This document shows, one piece after another, positions 26,607-34,580 of a stretch of DNA of 41,991 nucleotides. Position numbers and translations under genes: made by a program. Source of the stretch: Pantanalinema sp. (GTDB taxonomy: Bacteria > Cyanobacteriota > Sericytochromatia > S15B-MN24 > UBA4093). Numbering within the stretch: position 1 is the stretch's first letter; the number at the start of each line of letters is the position of its first letter. The notes under the pieces were generated by a model. It saw only the letters and a list, made by a program, of their open reading frames with translations, did no database searches and had not been told where the DNA came from. Location of the stretch: positions 1-41,991 of the forward strand of contig DATNQI010000082.1 of the NCBI GenBank assembly GCA_036704125.1, given 5' to 3'.

Positions 26607-27602
26607 ATGAAAAAGACTCTCGGAATGATCGCGCTCACCGGTGGCCTGGTGGCCGCTGGCTGCGCCATGCTGCCCACCACCGGTGCGAAGGCCCCTGCTG
26701 GCCAGCCCACCGCCGTTGGCCTCAGCGGCCCCGGCAGCGCCTACATCAACATGAACGGCGACCGCGGCATCCAGGCGATCGCCGGAGGTGCCAAGGAAGT
26801 AGTTGCCCGCGTCTATGAGGCGGATGCCACCTATGGCAGCGCGTTCGCCGCATCCGGCTCGGCCGCCGCGGTCATCGAGCAGTACCAAAGCAAGGTCCTG
26901 ATGGCGACCGCCTCGGTCGTCTCGGGTACCGCCAACCTGGTCCTGCCCCCGCTGCCCGCCGGCAAGCATGTCATCAAGCTGGATGCCTACAAGTTCGCCG
27001 GCATGGTCGATGCGGCCGGTGCGGACACCGCGAGTGCCAGCACCAACCTGGTCGCTCAGTCCGAGGCCTACGTCCAGACGGTTGTCGGTCTGCCCTACAA
27101 GGCGACCTTCCCCCTGTTCATGACCTTCGCCACGACCGTCGACGCCTCGCCCTCGTCGGGCACTGCGACCCTGTCGGTGCAGGCGCCCGCCGTCGTGGCC
27201 GGCACCACCGGCCTCTTCCTGCGCATGGCGAACTGGAACTACTACGCGAACACCGCGTCCAACTCGCTGCGTCTGGTGATCACCCACCCGACCGCCTTCG
27301 CGGCCAACCTCGCGTCGGGCTCTGCGGGTACCTACGGCATCGGCGACGTGAAGGCTGCCAAGGGCTTTACGACCGGTTCGATCCCCGCCTGGAGCTGGAC
27401 GAACGATCGCAAGTATCTGTACACTGACCTGACTTTCCTTGCGGCTTCGGCCAGTGAGTATGCGTCGAATTCCTACACGGTCAAGACCACCGGCTCGCTC
27501 TCGCTCTCGCTGCCCGCAGTCTTTGCTCCCTCGGGCTACAAGCTGACGGTCATCGATGCGGCCAGCGGCTCGTCGCTGGACGGCGGCTCGACCCTCAACT
27601 AA
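26607..27602 (+). CDS. Secreted lipoprotein of unknown function, Ala/Ser/Thr-rich
   Basis: 331-aa predicted lipoprotein. The signal peptide MKKTLGMIALTGGLVAAGC ends at C19, although the lipobox (AAGC) is not ideal. The mature part is rich in Ala, Ser, Thr and Gly with beta-type alternation (TASVVSGTANLVLPPLPAGK) and few Cys, suggesting beta-sandwich surface domains. An open frame extends to 26310 but lies in the leader; ATG 26607 with GGAAGGAG is clearly the start. Followed 12 bp later by a tiny lipoprotein gene. The good ribosome site and structured leader suggest controlled, possibly high, expression. No family recognised. Confidence 0.85.
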   Translation: MKKTLGMIALTGGLVAAGCAMLPTTGAKAPAGQPTAVGLSGPGSAYINMNGDRGIQAIAGGAKEVVARVYEADATYGSAFAASGSAAAVIEQYQSKVLMATASVVSGTANLVLPPLPAGKHVIKLDAYKFAGMVDAAGADTASASTNLVAQSEAYVQTVVGLPYKATFPLFMTFATTVDASPSSGTATLSVQAPAVVAGTTGLFLRMANWNYYANTASNSLRLVITHPTAFAANLASGSAGTYGIGDVKAAKGFTTGSIPAWSWTNDRKYLYTDLTFLAASASEYASNSYTVKTTGSLSLSLPAVFAPSGYKLTVIDAASGSSLDGGSTLN

Positions 27603-27614
27603 GGGAGAGTCAGG

Positions 27615-27839
27615 ATGAAGAGGCGCTTTCTCCTCGTCCTCCTCGCAGGCTGCCTCTTGGCAGCCTGCGAGGAGGTCCCGACCGGAAACCTGCCTGCTAG
27701 CTCGGGGACGAACACGACCACGAACCAGCAGAACAACAATCAGACCGGTCAAACCGGCCAGACGGCGACCGGGAAGGACGCGGGCGGTACGATCGATGAC
27801 GGCAAGGTCGTCATCCAGTTCCCCGATACTGCGGAATAG
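27615..27839 (+). CDS. Small lipoprotein with Asn/Gln/Thr-rich linker
   Basis: 74-aa lipoprotein: signal peptide MKRRFLLVLLAGCLLAAC (lipobox LLAAC, C18), then a Thr/Asn/Gln/Gly-rich disordered stretch (about 30-55) and a short C-terminal piece KVVIQFPDTAE. It is 12 bp behind the larger lipoprotein and probably its partner or a tether. A perfect 15-bp terminator hairpin ends the unit. No family recognised. Confidence 0.82.
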   Translation: MKRRFLLVLLAGCLLAACEEVPTGNLPASSGTNTTTNQQNNNQTGQTGQTATGKDAGGTIDDGKVVIQFPDTAE

Positions 27840-27864
27840 GTCAAGGCCCTCTTCCTGCTTGCAA

Positions 27865-27904
27865 TCGAAGACCCCTCACGGCCCTGGCTGTGAGGGGTCT
27901 TCGA
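27865..27904. terminator. Bidirectional terminator after the lipoprotein pair
   Basis: Perfect 15-bp stem TCGAAGACCCCTCAC / GTGAGGGGTCTTCGA with a 10-nt loop. It can serve the rightward lipoprotein operon and the leftward gene at 28073. Confidence 0.85.
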
Positions 27905-28072
27905 ATTCGAACGGCGATTGTTCCACGACGCGAAACTGCCGGAACTTCGGCTCTGCGCTCACAGTGGGCGATTTGCATGTCGGTTTAGCGTCGTGTGAAC
28001 AAACGTAAAAGCGAACAAGCATTCTCTGGGGCAAGGAGGCCCGCACTTCGCACGCTGATGCAACGATATCGA
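27905..28072. other. Non-coding stretch holding the second GGGCAAGGAGGCCC hairpin
   Basis: No plausible ORF. At 28029-28042 it holds the same 14 bases found in the lipoprotein leader at 26519-26532, preceded by a matching AAGCRAAYAAGCA block. It lies 3' of the leftward gene 28073-28618. It could belong to a small RNA reading rightward; no clear promoter was found. Confidence 0.5.
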
Positions 28073-28618
28073 TCAGTTCGAGCGTCGATCGAGCAAGTCT
28101 AGCTTTTGGTTGTAGGATCGAGCGGCATCCCAGGCCTCCTCGTATCCGACGATCGGGCCGCCGGAGCGCGCCAGGTAGGCGATGCCGGCGCCTGCTGCGG
28201 CCGCCAGGTCGACGGCCGACACTGCGAGCCAGGTGCGGGTGAAGACGCCGTCGGGTTTGCGCTGGTAGTTGGTGACGAACAAGCCCAGAAACACGGGGGC
28301 GAGGGCCAAGAGGCCGAGCGACGTCACGCCGAGGGCGGTTCGCGCGTTTTGCTCCGCCTTCACCTGGGGCATGAGCGAGGGGTGTGCCTCGAGTCGCTCC
28401 ACCGCCTCGATGAAGCGATCGCTCGAGATGGGATGATCGCCCATTCGAAGGATATAATTGCCGTTGCCGGTGGGGGTGACGTTGACGTACTCGATGTCGC
28501 CGCTCACCTTGAGCTTCGGCAATCCCGAGGCTACGGCGAGGCCCGGCAGCTGAAGTTGCAGGGCGGTGAGCGCGAGGGTGGTCAATCCCAGTCGGGTCTG
28601 GTTTCTGCGTTGGCTCAT
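28073..28618 (-). CDS. Exported membrane protein of unknown function
   Basis: 181 aa, unrecognised. An N-terminal signal sequence (about 10-31, LTTLALTALQLQLPGLAVAS), a short beta-like segment (EYVNVTPTGNGNYILRMGD), a helix, and two membrane segments at about 97-115 and 130-150. The C-terminal piece ends in EAWDAARSYNQKLDLLDRR. The order signal, YxxR-G segment, AE-x-x-R helix, two membrane helices and D/A..YN.KL tail is also seen in the N-terminal half of the protein at 39017, suggesting distant paralogy. It is monocistronic. Confidence 0.72.
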   Translation of the reverse strand: MSQRRNQTRLGLTTLALTALQLQLPGLAVASGLPKLKVSGDIEYVNVTPTGNGNYILRMGDHPISSDRFIEAVERLEAHPSLMPQVKAEQNARTALGVTSLGLLALAPVFLGLFVTNYQRKPDGVFTRTWLAVSAVDLAAAAGAGIAYLARSGGPIVGYEEAWDAARSYNQKLDLLDRRSN

Positions 28619-28649
28619 GCTCTCTTAGTACCCTGTTTTGCGCCCAATG

Positions 28650-28685
28650 AAAAGGGCCCGCGGCCGCTGCGGCGGTCACGAGCCC
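28650..28685 (-). terminator. Terminator of the RodZ-like gene
   Basis: On the minus strand GGGCTCG pairs with CGGGCCC around an inner GC-rich hairpin, followed by TTTT. It lies 17 bp past the stop of the gene starting at 29514. Confidence 0.75.
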
Positions 28686-28701
28686 TGGTATGAAGCGTGT
28701 C

Positions 28702-29514
28702 TTAGCTGTCCTGAGTCTTGCGGCGGCGGCTCTGGAGGAAGGCCCGGCCGTTGCGGACCGTCTGCAGCGAGCGGTTCACCTCGTTCTCGAGCTGCGCCAG
28801 GACCTGGTCGGCGTAACGCTCGGCCGAGGTCCGAAGCTCCATGGCCTCGCGCTGGGCGTTCGCGATGATCTGCTGGGCCTGGAGCTTGGCCTGCTGGATC
28901 TCCTGCGCGGTCGGGCTGATGAAGTCGGGCATGGGCATCGCCTCGCGCAGCGAGGGCTCCTTGGCGATGGGGGCCTCGACGACGGGCGAGCGCTCGGGCT
29001 CTATCCGGATCGGTTCGCGCAGCGAGGGCTCTTTGGTCTGAACGTCACGCAGCTCGGGGTGGAGGGCCAGCGCGGCCTTGCGAAGCGAGCTATCGAAGGC
29101 AGGGGCCTCCACGATGGGCTGGGGGATCGCTGCCGGCCGCTTCAGCGACTCCTCGCGCAGATCGGGCGGCAGGGTGCGCACGGCCGTCGGGGCGCTCACG
29201 GGATCCTGGGCGCCCACCTCGGCCTCCGAGGAGAGCAGCGATCGCACGCTCGTGGATACCGAGACCTTGGGCGCGGGGCCCCGGCCTGCGTCCTGTTGGT
29301 ACTGGAGCACCAGGTCGCTGCCGTTGAGGCCGAGGAGCTTGGCGTACTGGCGGATGTACCCGTGGATGTAGACCGGAGCGGGCAGCTTCGCGATGTCGCC
29401 TTCCTCGAGCGCGACGAGATAGGGCAGCTTGATGTAGGTGCGCTGGGCCACCTCTTCGAGGGTGATCCCCTTGGCTTCGCGGGTCTGGCGCAGCGTCTGG
29501 CTGACGGATGACAT
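28702..29514 (-). CDS. RodZ-type HTH protein fused to a DivIVA-like coiled coil, no membrane segment
   Basis: 270 aa. Residues 5-75 are the HTH_25 domain of RodZ (TLRQTREAKGITLEEVAQRT, then PVYIHGYIRQYAKLLGL). Residues 80-205 are a low-complexity acidic/Pro linker with repeats of EPSLRE. About 210-265 is a coiled coil (AQQIIANAQREAMELRTSAE, then ADQVLAQLENEVNRSLQT) resembling the membrane-curvature and cell-pole protein class DivIVA. RodZ normally has a membrane helix and a periplasmic domain here; both are missing. It may link MreB-type or other cytoskeletal elements to the envelope; inference only. Good promoter at 29567-29595. Confidence 0.8.
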   Translation of the reverse strand: MSSVSQTLRQTREAKGITLEEVAQRTYIKLPYLVALEEGDIAKLPAPVYIHGYIRQYAKLLGLNGSDLVLQYQQDAGRGPAPKVSVSTSVRSLLSSEAEVGAQDPVSAPTAVRTLPPDLREESLKRPAAIPQPIVEAPAFDSSLRKAALALHPELRDVQTKEPSLREPIRIEPERSPVVEAPIAKEPSLREAMPMPDFISPTAQEIQQAKLQAQQIIANAQREAMELRTSAERYADQVLAQLENEVNRSLQTVRNGRAFLQSRRRKTQDS

Positions 29515-29566
29515 CGGAAGGCTGGCTCCTCAGTGGTTTCGGGCAAACGGTTCCTTGATGGCGTCA

Positions 29567-29595
29567 ATTCTAGCAGGGAGGCCCTCCCCTTCCAA
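29567..29595 (-). promoter_or_regulatory. Sigma-70-type promoter of the RodZ-like gene
   Basis: Minus strand TTGGAA (29595-29590), 17-bp spacer, TAGAAT (29572-29567), about 55 bp before the ATG. Confidence 0.75.
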
Positions 29596-29708
29596 GTCCT
29601 CGCGTGGCTCCAACGTGACTGTCGTCACATGTAAGCATGGAGAAATCGTCGTCATGAAGCGCGTTTTACCTCTTTGTTAAAAATCGTTGCGCGTCGTTTT
29701 CCCGCTGG

Positions 29709-29736
29709 TTTTCCGGGGAGCGGCGCTTGGTACAAT
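29709..29736 (+). promoter_or_regulatory. Putative recN promoter with extended -10
   Basis: TGGTACAAT (-10 hexamer 29731-29736) with TTTTCC 16 bp upstream; the start lies about 24 nt before the recN ATG. No LexA-type operator was recognised. Confidence 0.6.
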
Positions 29737-29766
29737 AGGCCTGTCGCCCTTCACAGAGGTTGCCTC

Positions 29767-31476
29767 ATGCTGCAAAGCCTGCGAATCGAGAATTTCATCC
29801 TGATCGAAGCCCTGGACCTCCAGTTCCACGAGGGGATCTGCGTGCTGACGGGCGAGACGGGCGCCGGTAAGTCCATCATCATCGACGCGGTGAGCGCCAT
29901 TCTCGGCGGCAAGGCCGGGCCGGACACGATCCGGGCCGGAGCCAGCCGCGCGCGCCTCGAGGCGACCTTCAAGCTGGACCCGGTGGCGGCCCCCATCGCG
30001 ACCTGGCTCGAGGCGGAGGGGATCGAGCCGGCCCTGGCCGGGGAGCTGCACATCTCGCGAGACATCACCCCCAAGGGCAGCCGGTGCCGCATCGAGGGGG
30101 TGCCCATCCCGCAGTCGGCCCTGCGCGAGCTCGCCGAGTCGCTGGTGGACATCCTGGGCCAGCACGAGCACACGCTGCTGACCCATGCTCGTGAGCACCT
30201 GACGCTCCTGGACCGCTTCGGCGGGCCGGATCTCGAGGCGCTGCGGGCTGAGGTGGGCGCGACCCACCACAAGCTGCAGGCCACCGCCCGCGAGATCACC
30301 GAGCTCACAGCGGCCGCCGTCGAGCGCGAGCGCCAGCGCGACTTCTGGCAGTACCAGCTCGCCGAGATCGAGGAGGCCGACCTGCGCTCCGAGACCGAGG
30401 AAGAGGAACTCAAGGCCGAGCGAGCGATCCTGGCCAACGCCGAGGACCTGCGCCACGACCTGGTCGGGATCCATCAGGCTCTCACCGCCGGAGAGGAGGC
30501 GCCCAGCCTGGTGGACGGCCTGGGCGACGTGATCGGCCGCCTGCGCTCGGCCGCCTCGGTGGACCCTGACCTTCGCGGGACGGTGGACTCCCTGGAGGAC
30601 GCCCTTTCGGCGTTGCAGGAGGCAAGCCGCGATGTGCGCCGGCGCTTCGAGCGCCTGGAGGCGGACCCCGAGCGCCTGCGCGAGGTGGAGCAGCGCCTCG
30701 ACACCCTGCGCGACCTGCTGCGCAAGTACGGGCCGACCCTCTCGGAGCTGTGGAGCTACCGCGATCGCATCCAGCAGGACCTGGAGCTCGCGGACACCGC
30801 AGGAGAGCGGATCGCCCGCCTCCACCGCGACCGCGACGTGCTGGAGGCGAGCCTCGAAAAGCTCGCCAAGGCCCTCTCCGAGGCCCGCGTCGCCGCCGCG
30901 GCCCGAATGGAGGCAGGCATGACCAAGGAGCTCGCCGACCTCGGGATGAAGGAGGCGCGCTTCAGCGTCGCCTTCCGCGCCCTGGCCTCCGTCGGGCCCG
31001 AGGGGGCCGAGACGGTGGAGTACCTGCTCGCGCCCAATCCCGGCGAGCCCCTCAGAGCGCTGGCCAAGACCGCCTCGGGCGGCGAGCTCGCGCGCCTGAT
31101 GCTCGCCCTGAAGACGGTCCTGGTGCGCGGGGCCGCGACCCCCACCCTCATCTTCGACGAGGTGGACACCGGCATCTCCGGGCGTGCCGCCCAGGTGGTC
31201 GCCCAGAAGATCGCAAGCCTCGGGCACCGCTACCAGATCCTGCTCATCACGCACATGCCGGCCATCGCGGCCATCGCCGACTGCCATTGGCACCTGGAGA
31301 AGCGCACGGAAGAAGGGCGCACCCGCCTGCACGTCTCGCCGCTGGACGCCGAGGGCCGCGTCGCCGAGCTCGCGCACCTCGCCTCGGGCGACGCGAGCTC
31401 CGGGGCTGCCACCGACCATGCCCGCGAGCTGCTCTCGAAGGCCCACGCCTTCAAGGGGCAGGAGGTGGTCCGTTGA
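29767..31476 (+). CDS. recN: DNA repair protein RecN
   Basis: 569-aa SMC-like ATPase acting early in double-strand break repair. Walker A GETGAGKS (29-36) follows MLQSLRIENFILIE; a long coiled coil occupies about 150-400; then signature SGGELARLMLALK and Walker B LIFDEVDTGISGRAA. ATG 29767 has AGAGGTT upstream and gives the usual N-terminus; the open frame upstream contains the promoter. Its TGA overlaps the next TTG start (TTGA). Confidence 0.96.
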   Translation: MLQSLRIENFILIEALDLQFHEGICVLTGETGAGKSIIIDAVSAILGGKAGPDTIRAGASRARLEATFKLDPVAAPIATWLEAEGIEPALAGELHISRDITPKGSRCRIEGVPIPQSALRELAESLVDILGQHEHTLLTHAREHLTLLDRFGGPDLEALRAEVGATHHKLQATAREITELTAAAVERERQRDFWQYQLAEIEEADLRSETEEEELKAERAILANAEDLRHDLVGIHQALTAGEEAPSLVDGLGDVIGRLRSAASVDPDLRGTVDSLEDALSALQEASRDVRRRFERLEADPERLREVEQRLDTLRDLLRKYGPTLSELWSYRDRIQQDLELADTAGERIARLHRDRDVLEASLEKLAKALSEARVAAAARMEAGMTKELADLGMKEARFSVAFRALASVGPEGAETVEYLLAPNPGEPLRALAKTASGGELARLMLALKTVLVRGAATPTLIFDEVDTGISGRAAQVVAQKIASLGHRYQILLITHMPAIAAIADCHWHLEKRTEEGRTRLHVSPLDAEGRVAELAHLASGDASSGAATDHARELLSKAHAFKGQEVVR

Positions 31477-31943
31477 GCGAGAGCCGGATCCGGATCAGGC
31501 AGGGCGATCGCGAGCTGGAGCTTGCGGGGGACGCCGCCTTCGTCGCCGCCCAGCTGGATCGGCTCTGGCCCCTCGCCTTCGGCCAGGGGGCTCCCGTCGC
31601 ATCCCCTTCTCCCTCCGGCCAGGCGCCTGACGACCGGCGCGTGAGCGCGACCTTCGCGGTCAAGAAGAACCTCTCGTTCGAGGCCTTCGCCGCCCTCAAG
31701 GACCCGACGAGCGATCGCGATCGCCTCCTGGTGCTCGCCTACTACCAGGAGAAGTACGCCGACCAGCAGGCCTATCCGGTCGCCGTCCTCGCCGAGGCCT
31801 GGGCGCTCGCCTGGCCCGAGCTGCCGTGGGACGAGGGGGTCTGGAAAGAAGCGGTCGAGGGAGGCTTCCTCCAGTGGCAGGAAGACGGGCGTCTGACGCT
31901 CAGCTTCGCCGGCGACCAGTACGTCCGGGACGGCCTCGCTTGA
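31473..31943 (+). CDS. Unknown protein translationally coupled to recN
   Basis: 156 aa, no recognised family. N-terminal 30 residues alternate as short strands (IRIRQGDRELELAGDAAFVA), a Pro/Ser linker follows (about 42-52), then a helical domain (LSFEAFAALKDPTSDRDRLL, EVWKEAVEGGFLQW-like). Start TTG 31473 overlaps the recN stop by 4 bp with GGAGGTGG upstream. The C-terminal half may be a winged-helix-like fold by its helix spacing and a final beta hairpin (EDGRLTLSFAG). Coupling to recN is the only functional hint. Confidence 0.75.
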   Translation: MSESRIRIRQGDRELELAGDAAFVAAQLDRLWPLAFGQGAPVASPSPSGQAPDDRRVSATFAVKKNLSFEAFAALKDPTSDRDRLLVLAYYQEKYADQQAYPVAVLAEAWALAWPELPWDEGVWKEAVEGGFLQWQEDGRLTLSFAGDQYVRDGLA

Positions 31944-32025
31944 CGGCTTGAGCCGATGACGATTGGGCGAAAGGCGCTAGCGGCGCCACGCCCGCTCCAC
32001 TACAGTCGAACCGAATGCAAGGGAC

Positions 32026-32041
32026 CATCCGGTACCGGATG
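32026..32041. promoter_or_regulatory. 16-bp perfect palindrome upstream of a lipoprotein gene
   Basis: CATCCGGTACCGGATG, immediately before the ribosome site (GGAAGGAGG) of the gene at 32062. It could be a repressor operator or an mRNA hairpin close to the ribosome site. Confidence 0.4.
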
Positions 32042-32061
32042 CCCTGGAAGGAGGTCCGTCT

Positions 32062-32949
32062 GTGCGCGTGCGACCCCATCGCGCTGCCCTCTTCGCGCTG
32101 GCCGTCACCGTGGGCTCGATCGGTTGCAACCAGGCCCCTTCGAACGCGCCTCTTCCTCGGCAGGAGAGCGTCGTTCCCACCGAGAAGCCCGATTTCGTCG
32201 CCGCCCCGACCCCCAAGCCCAGCGGTCCCCCCGGCGTGAGGGCGGACTGGCCGAGCGTCATGGGCGGTCGCGGCAGCTACGTGGCCGACTTCGACGCGCC
32301 GAGCACCACCCTTTCGGACTGGAAGGACCCGCGCCAGGACGACGGCCACACCGCCTATCCCTGGCTCTACTCGGGCACCTGGAGCCTCGTGCCCTCCGTC
32401 GGGGGAGCCGCCTCCGGCAGCCTGCGGCTGGTGTCCGGCGGCGGTCGCGCCCTCGAGCACAACGACCTGCGTCCCCAGCCCTACCTCTCGTTTCGGCGCT
32501 ACGCCGGCAAGGCCTTCGGCACCGACGACGGGCAGCTGCCCGCCCAGTACCGGGTGAGCCTGCAGGTGACGCCGATCGCCTCGCGCGAAGAGTTCTACCC
32601 GCCGGTCGGTGACCAGGGGACGCCCATCTACTACCTGGACCCCACCCACTACGTGGAGGTCCTCCTGAAGGCCAACACCTTCGAGGTCTGGGAGTGCAAC
32701 GGGGGCGAGCCCCTCAAGTGGCGCGGCTGGCGCGAGCTCTACGGCGAGAGCGCCTCCCACTCGGCCGGCGTCCCCGTCACCCTCGGCGCCGAGGTCAACT
32801 CCAGCACCGGCACCATCCGGGTCTACTACAACGGGCAGTTCCGGCGCGAGGTCAAGAGCGAGATCGTCAAGCCCTACACCCACTACTTCGCCCTGCGCGG
32901 GGCGAGCAACCGGGTGCAGTTCGACAACCTCATGATCCAGGGATACTGA
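32062..32949 (+). CDS. Lipoprotein with LamG/concanavalin-like domain
   Basis: 295-aa predicted lipoprotein. GTG start after GGAAGGAGG; signal peptide ends at C22 (TVGSIGC). A Pro-rich spacer (about 25-62) leads to a beta-sandwich-like region (YVADFDAPSTTLSDWKD, SGSLRLVSGG, IRVYYNGQFRREV, NRVQFDNLMIQGY), the pattern of concanavalin A-like jelly-roll domains. Such domains usually bind sugars; no catalytic residues can be assigned. It is convergent with the DUF2892 gene across a 16-bp-stem hairpin. Confidence 0.8.
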   Translation: MRVRPHRAALFALAVTVGSIGCNQAPSNAPLPRQESVVPTEKPDFVAAPTPKPSGPPGVRADWPSVMGGRGSYVADFDAPSTTLSDWKDPRQDDGHTAYPWLYSGTWSLVPSVGGAASGSLRLVSGGGRALEHNDLRPQPYLSFRRYAGKAFGTDDGQLPAQYRVSLQVTPIASREEFYPPVGDQGTPIYYLDPTHYVEVLLKANTFEVWECNGGEPLKWRGWRELYGESASHSAGVPVTLGAEVNSSTGTIRVYYNGQFRREVKSEIVKPYTHYFALRGASNRVQFDNLMIQGY

Positions 32950-32952
32950 CGC

Positions 32953-32990
32953 CGCTAGCTCAGGGCGCCCGAGCGCGCCCTGAGCTAGCG
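32953..32990. terminator. Bidirectional hairpin between convergent genes
   Basis: Perfect 16-bp stem CGCTAGCTCAGGGCGC / GCGCCCTGAGCTAGCG with a 6-nt loop. It includes the stop codon of the leftward gene. No U-run follows. Confidence 0.7.
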
Positions 32991-33347
32991 GGTGCTGATG
33001 CCGAAGGGCTGGTAGAGGGCGCAATAGCCGCTCAGGCCGGTGAGCCCGAGGACGCCGCCCGCGGCCCCCGCGGCGATCTGGCCGCCCTGCGGCATGCCGG
33101 TCGGATTGGCCGCGGCGAGGTAGACCAGGCCCGCGCCTGCGACGAGGCGAAGGGCGCGATCGAGCGTCCCCTCGTTCGCCTCCACCTTTGCCAGGCCGAG
33201 GAACATCAGGGGCTGGTTCGGGGCGTTGTCCCACGGGGCCACCCCCCACGCGAGGGGGCGCTCGGCGGGCATGGCGATGGTGTCGGCCATCGCGGGGGCG
33301 GCCATGGCCCCCAGGGCGAGCAGGCCGACGATCAACTGTTTTACCAT
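32985..33347 (-). CDS. DUF2892 (YgaP-like) membrane protein with signal peptide
   Basis: 120 aa. The signal peptide MVKQLIVGLLALGAMAAPAM ends near A21. A short loop follows, then the DUF2892 core: NEGTLDRALRLVAGAGLVYL (about 58-77), a second helix GGQIAAGAAGGVLGLTGLSG and the ending CALYQPFGIST. This is the membrane module also found in YgaP, without its rhodanese domain. ATG follows AGGAGG. The role of the stand-alone module is unknown. Confidence 0.85.
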   Translation of the reverse strand: MVKQLIVGLLALGAMAAPAMADTIAMPAERPLAWGVAPWDNAPNQPLMFLGLAKVEANEGTLDRALRLVAGAGLVYLAAANPTGMPQGGQIAAGAAGGVLGLTGLSGYCALYQPFGISTR

Positions 33348-33405
33348 GGGGGGTATCCTCCTTCATCGCGGTGCGGGAAAGCGTTGTGACGCCGCGATCT
33401 CCATG

Positions 33406-33411
33406 ATTATA
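33406..33411 (-). promoter_or_regulatory. -10 box of the DUF2892 gene
   Basis: Perfect TATAAT on the minus strand about 60 bp before the ATG; no good -35 hexamer is visible. Confidence 0.5.
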
Positions 33412-33479
33412 GAGGTTGCCGCCGGTCGCATCCGAAGATAATACGCAATAGGACGATCGGTCGTGGATCGGCTCTCTGA

Positions 33480-34475
33480 CTAGCGCCGCATGAGGCGGTC
33501 CAGCAGCCGGATGCCCCCCACCAGTATGTTGGAGGCCCCCTGCAGGAGCATGAGCAGCCCTCGCAGCGGCAGGTTCAGGAGCCACTCCAGCTTCGCGCCC
33601 GCCTGGTCCATCGCCCCCATGGCCTTCTCAACCCCGTCGCCGGTCTTCTGGAGGCCGGTGGTGAGCTGGCTCTTCACCTTGGCGGACTGCTCATGGAGGG
33701 CCGAGGTGCGGTAGGTGGCCTTGACCTGGTACAGGCTGCGCTCCAGCTCCTGCCAGAAGTCGCCGGTCCTCGGCTGCGAGAGGCTCTCCTGCACCCGGGG
33801 CAGCGCCGCCTGGAAGGTCTGGAGCATCTGCTCCAGGACCCTCGGATCGGCCTTGCGGATGGCGGTCTGGAGGAACAGGTAGTGGCTGCGCGAGGTGGGG
33901 GTGTCGCTGTACTGGGCGATGATGCCGCAGACGGCGCCGTCCTCGCGCGGCACGAAGTACATGGCGATCGCCGCCAGCACCCGGGTGAGGCCGTACATCT
34001 TCTCGTCGGCCTCCATGAGGGCGCGGGGGATGAGGTCCCGGAAGATCAGCTCCATGGAGGGATCCACCGGCCGCAAAATCGCGCCTCCCTGGGCGACCTC
34101 CTGCATGGGCAGCATGGGGAAGTTGAAGGCGGCGCCCACCGGCGACTGGCCGAGCTCCTTGCAGAAGCCGGCTTTCCAGACGATGCCCTGGACGTTGAAG
34201 GTGACGACGCGCGATCGCTTCGCCAGCTTCTGGATCATCAGGGCGTCGTTTCCCTCGGCCTCGCGAACCGAGGGGCCGAGGGCGCTGTTCAGCTGAGCGG
34301 TCGTCTTGTTGACGCGCTGGTAGGCGGCCTGGATGTAGGGGTCGCCCGGGGCGAGCTGCATGTCCGCGAGGTCGTCGGGATTGGCGGGCAGCCTGGGCGT
34401 CGGGGGCACGACCGGCCGTGCCGAGTCCGTTTCGGGACGCGCGCGCCGGCGCGGGTCGCGCGGCTGGTTGGGCAT
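33480..34475 (-). CDS. Unknown protein downstream of ftsX
   Basis: 331 aa, family not recognised. Residues 1-35 are Arg/Pro-rich and disordered. The middle looks globular, with conserved-looking blocks VVTFNVQGIVWKAGFC, AAFNFPMLPMQEV and YGLTRVLAAIAMYFV. The C-terminal 40 residues (KLEWLLNLPLRGLLMLLQGA, then IRLLDRLMRR) are amphipathic and may bind the membrane. The open frame continues to 34544 through repeat copy B, but ATG 34475 has a GGGGGGGAG site 5 bp upstream. It follows ftsX on the same strand with only the repeat between them, so it may be read from the same operon. Confidence 0.75.
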   Translation of the reverse strand: MPNQPRDPRRRARPETDSARPVVPPTPRLPANPDDLADMQLAPGDPYIQAAYQRVNKTTAQLNSALGPSVREAEGNDALMIQKLAKRSRVVTFNVQGIVWKAGFCKELGQSPVGAAFNFPMLPMQEVAQGGAILRPVDPSMELIFRDLIPRALMEADEKMYGLTRVLAAIAMYFVPREDGAVCGIIAQYSDTPTSRSHYLFLQTAIRKADPRVLEQMLQTFQAALPRVQESLSQPRTGDFWQELERSLYQVKATYRTSALHEQSAKVKSQLTTGLQKTGDGVEKAMGAMDQAGAKLEWLLNLPLRGLLMLLQGASNILVGGIRLLDRLMRR

Positions 34476-34496
34476 GGGCTCCCCCCCCTTTGCGTG

Positions 34497-34580
34497 CTTA
34501 GAGCATCTAACAAAACCAGGCCTGTGTCGATTATTGGCCGCCACAGGCGGCTTGGAGGAACAGTTTTGTTAGACGCCCTA
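34497..34580 (-). repeat. Intergenic palindromic repeat element, copy B (inverted relative to A)
   Basis: About 84 bp. Read on the minus strand it begins on the ftsX stop codon with TAGGGCGTCTAACAAAAC, then TGTTCCT, the central hairpin GCCGCC-TGT-GGCGGC with CA after it, and ends with GGCCTGG and GTTTTGTTAGATGCTCTAAG. Both ends pair over 17 bp. It is in reverse orientation on the chromosome compared with copy A. Confidence 0.85.
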
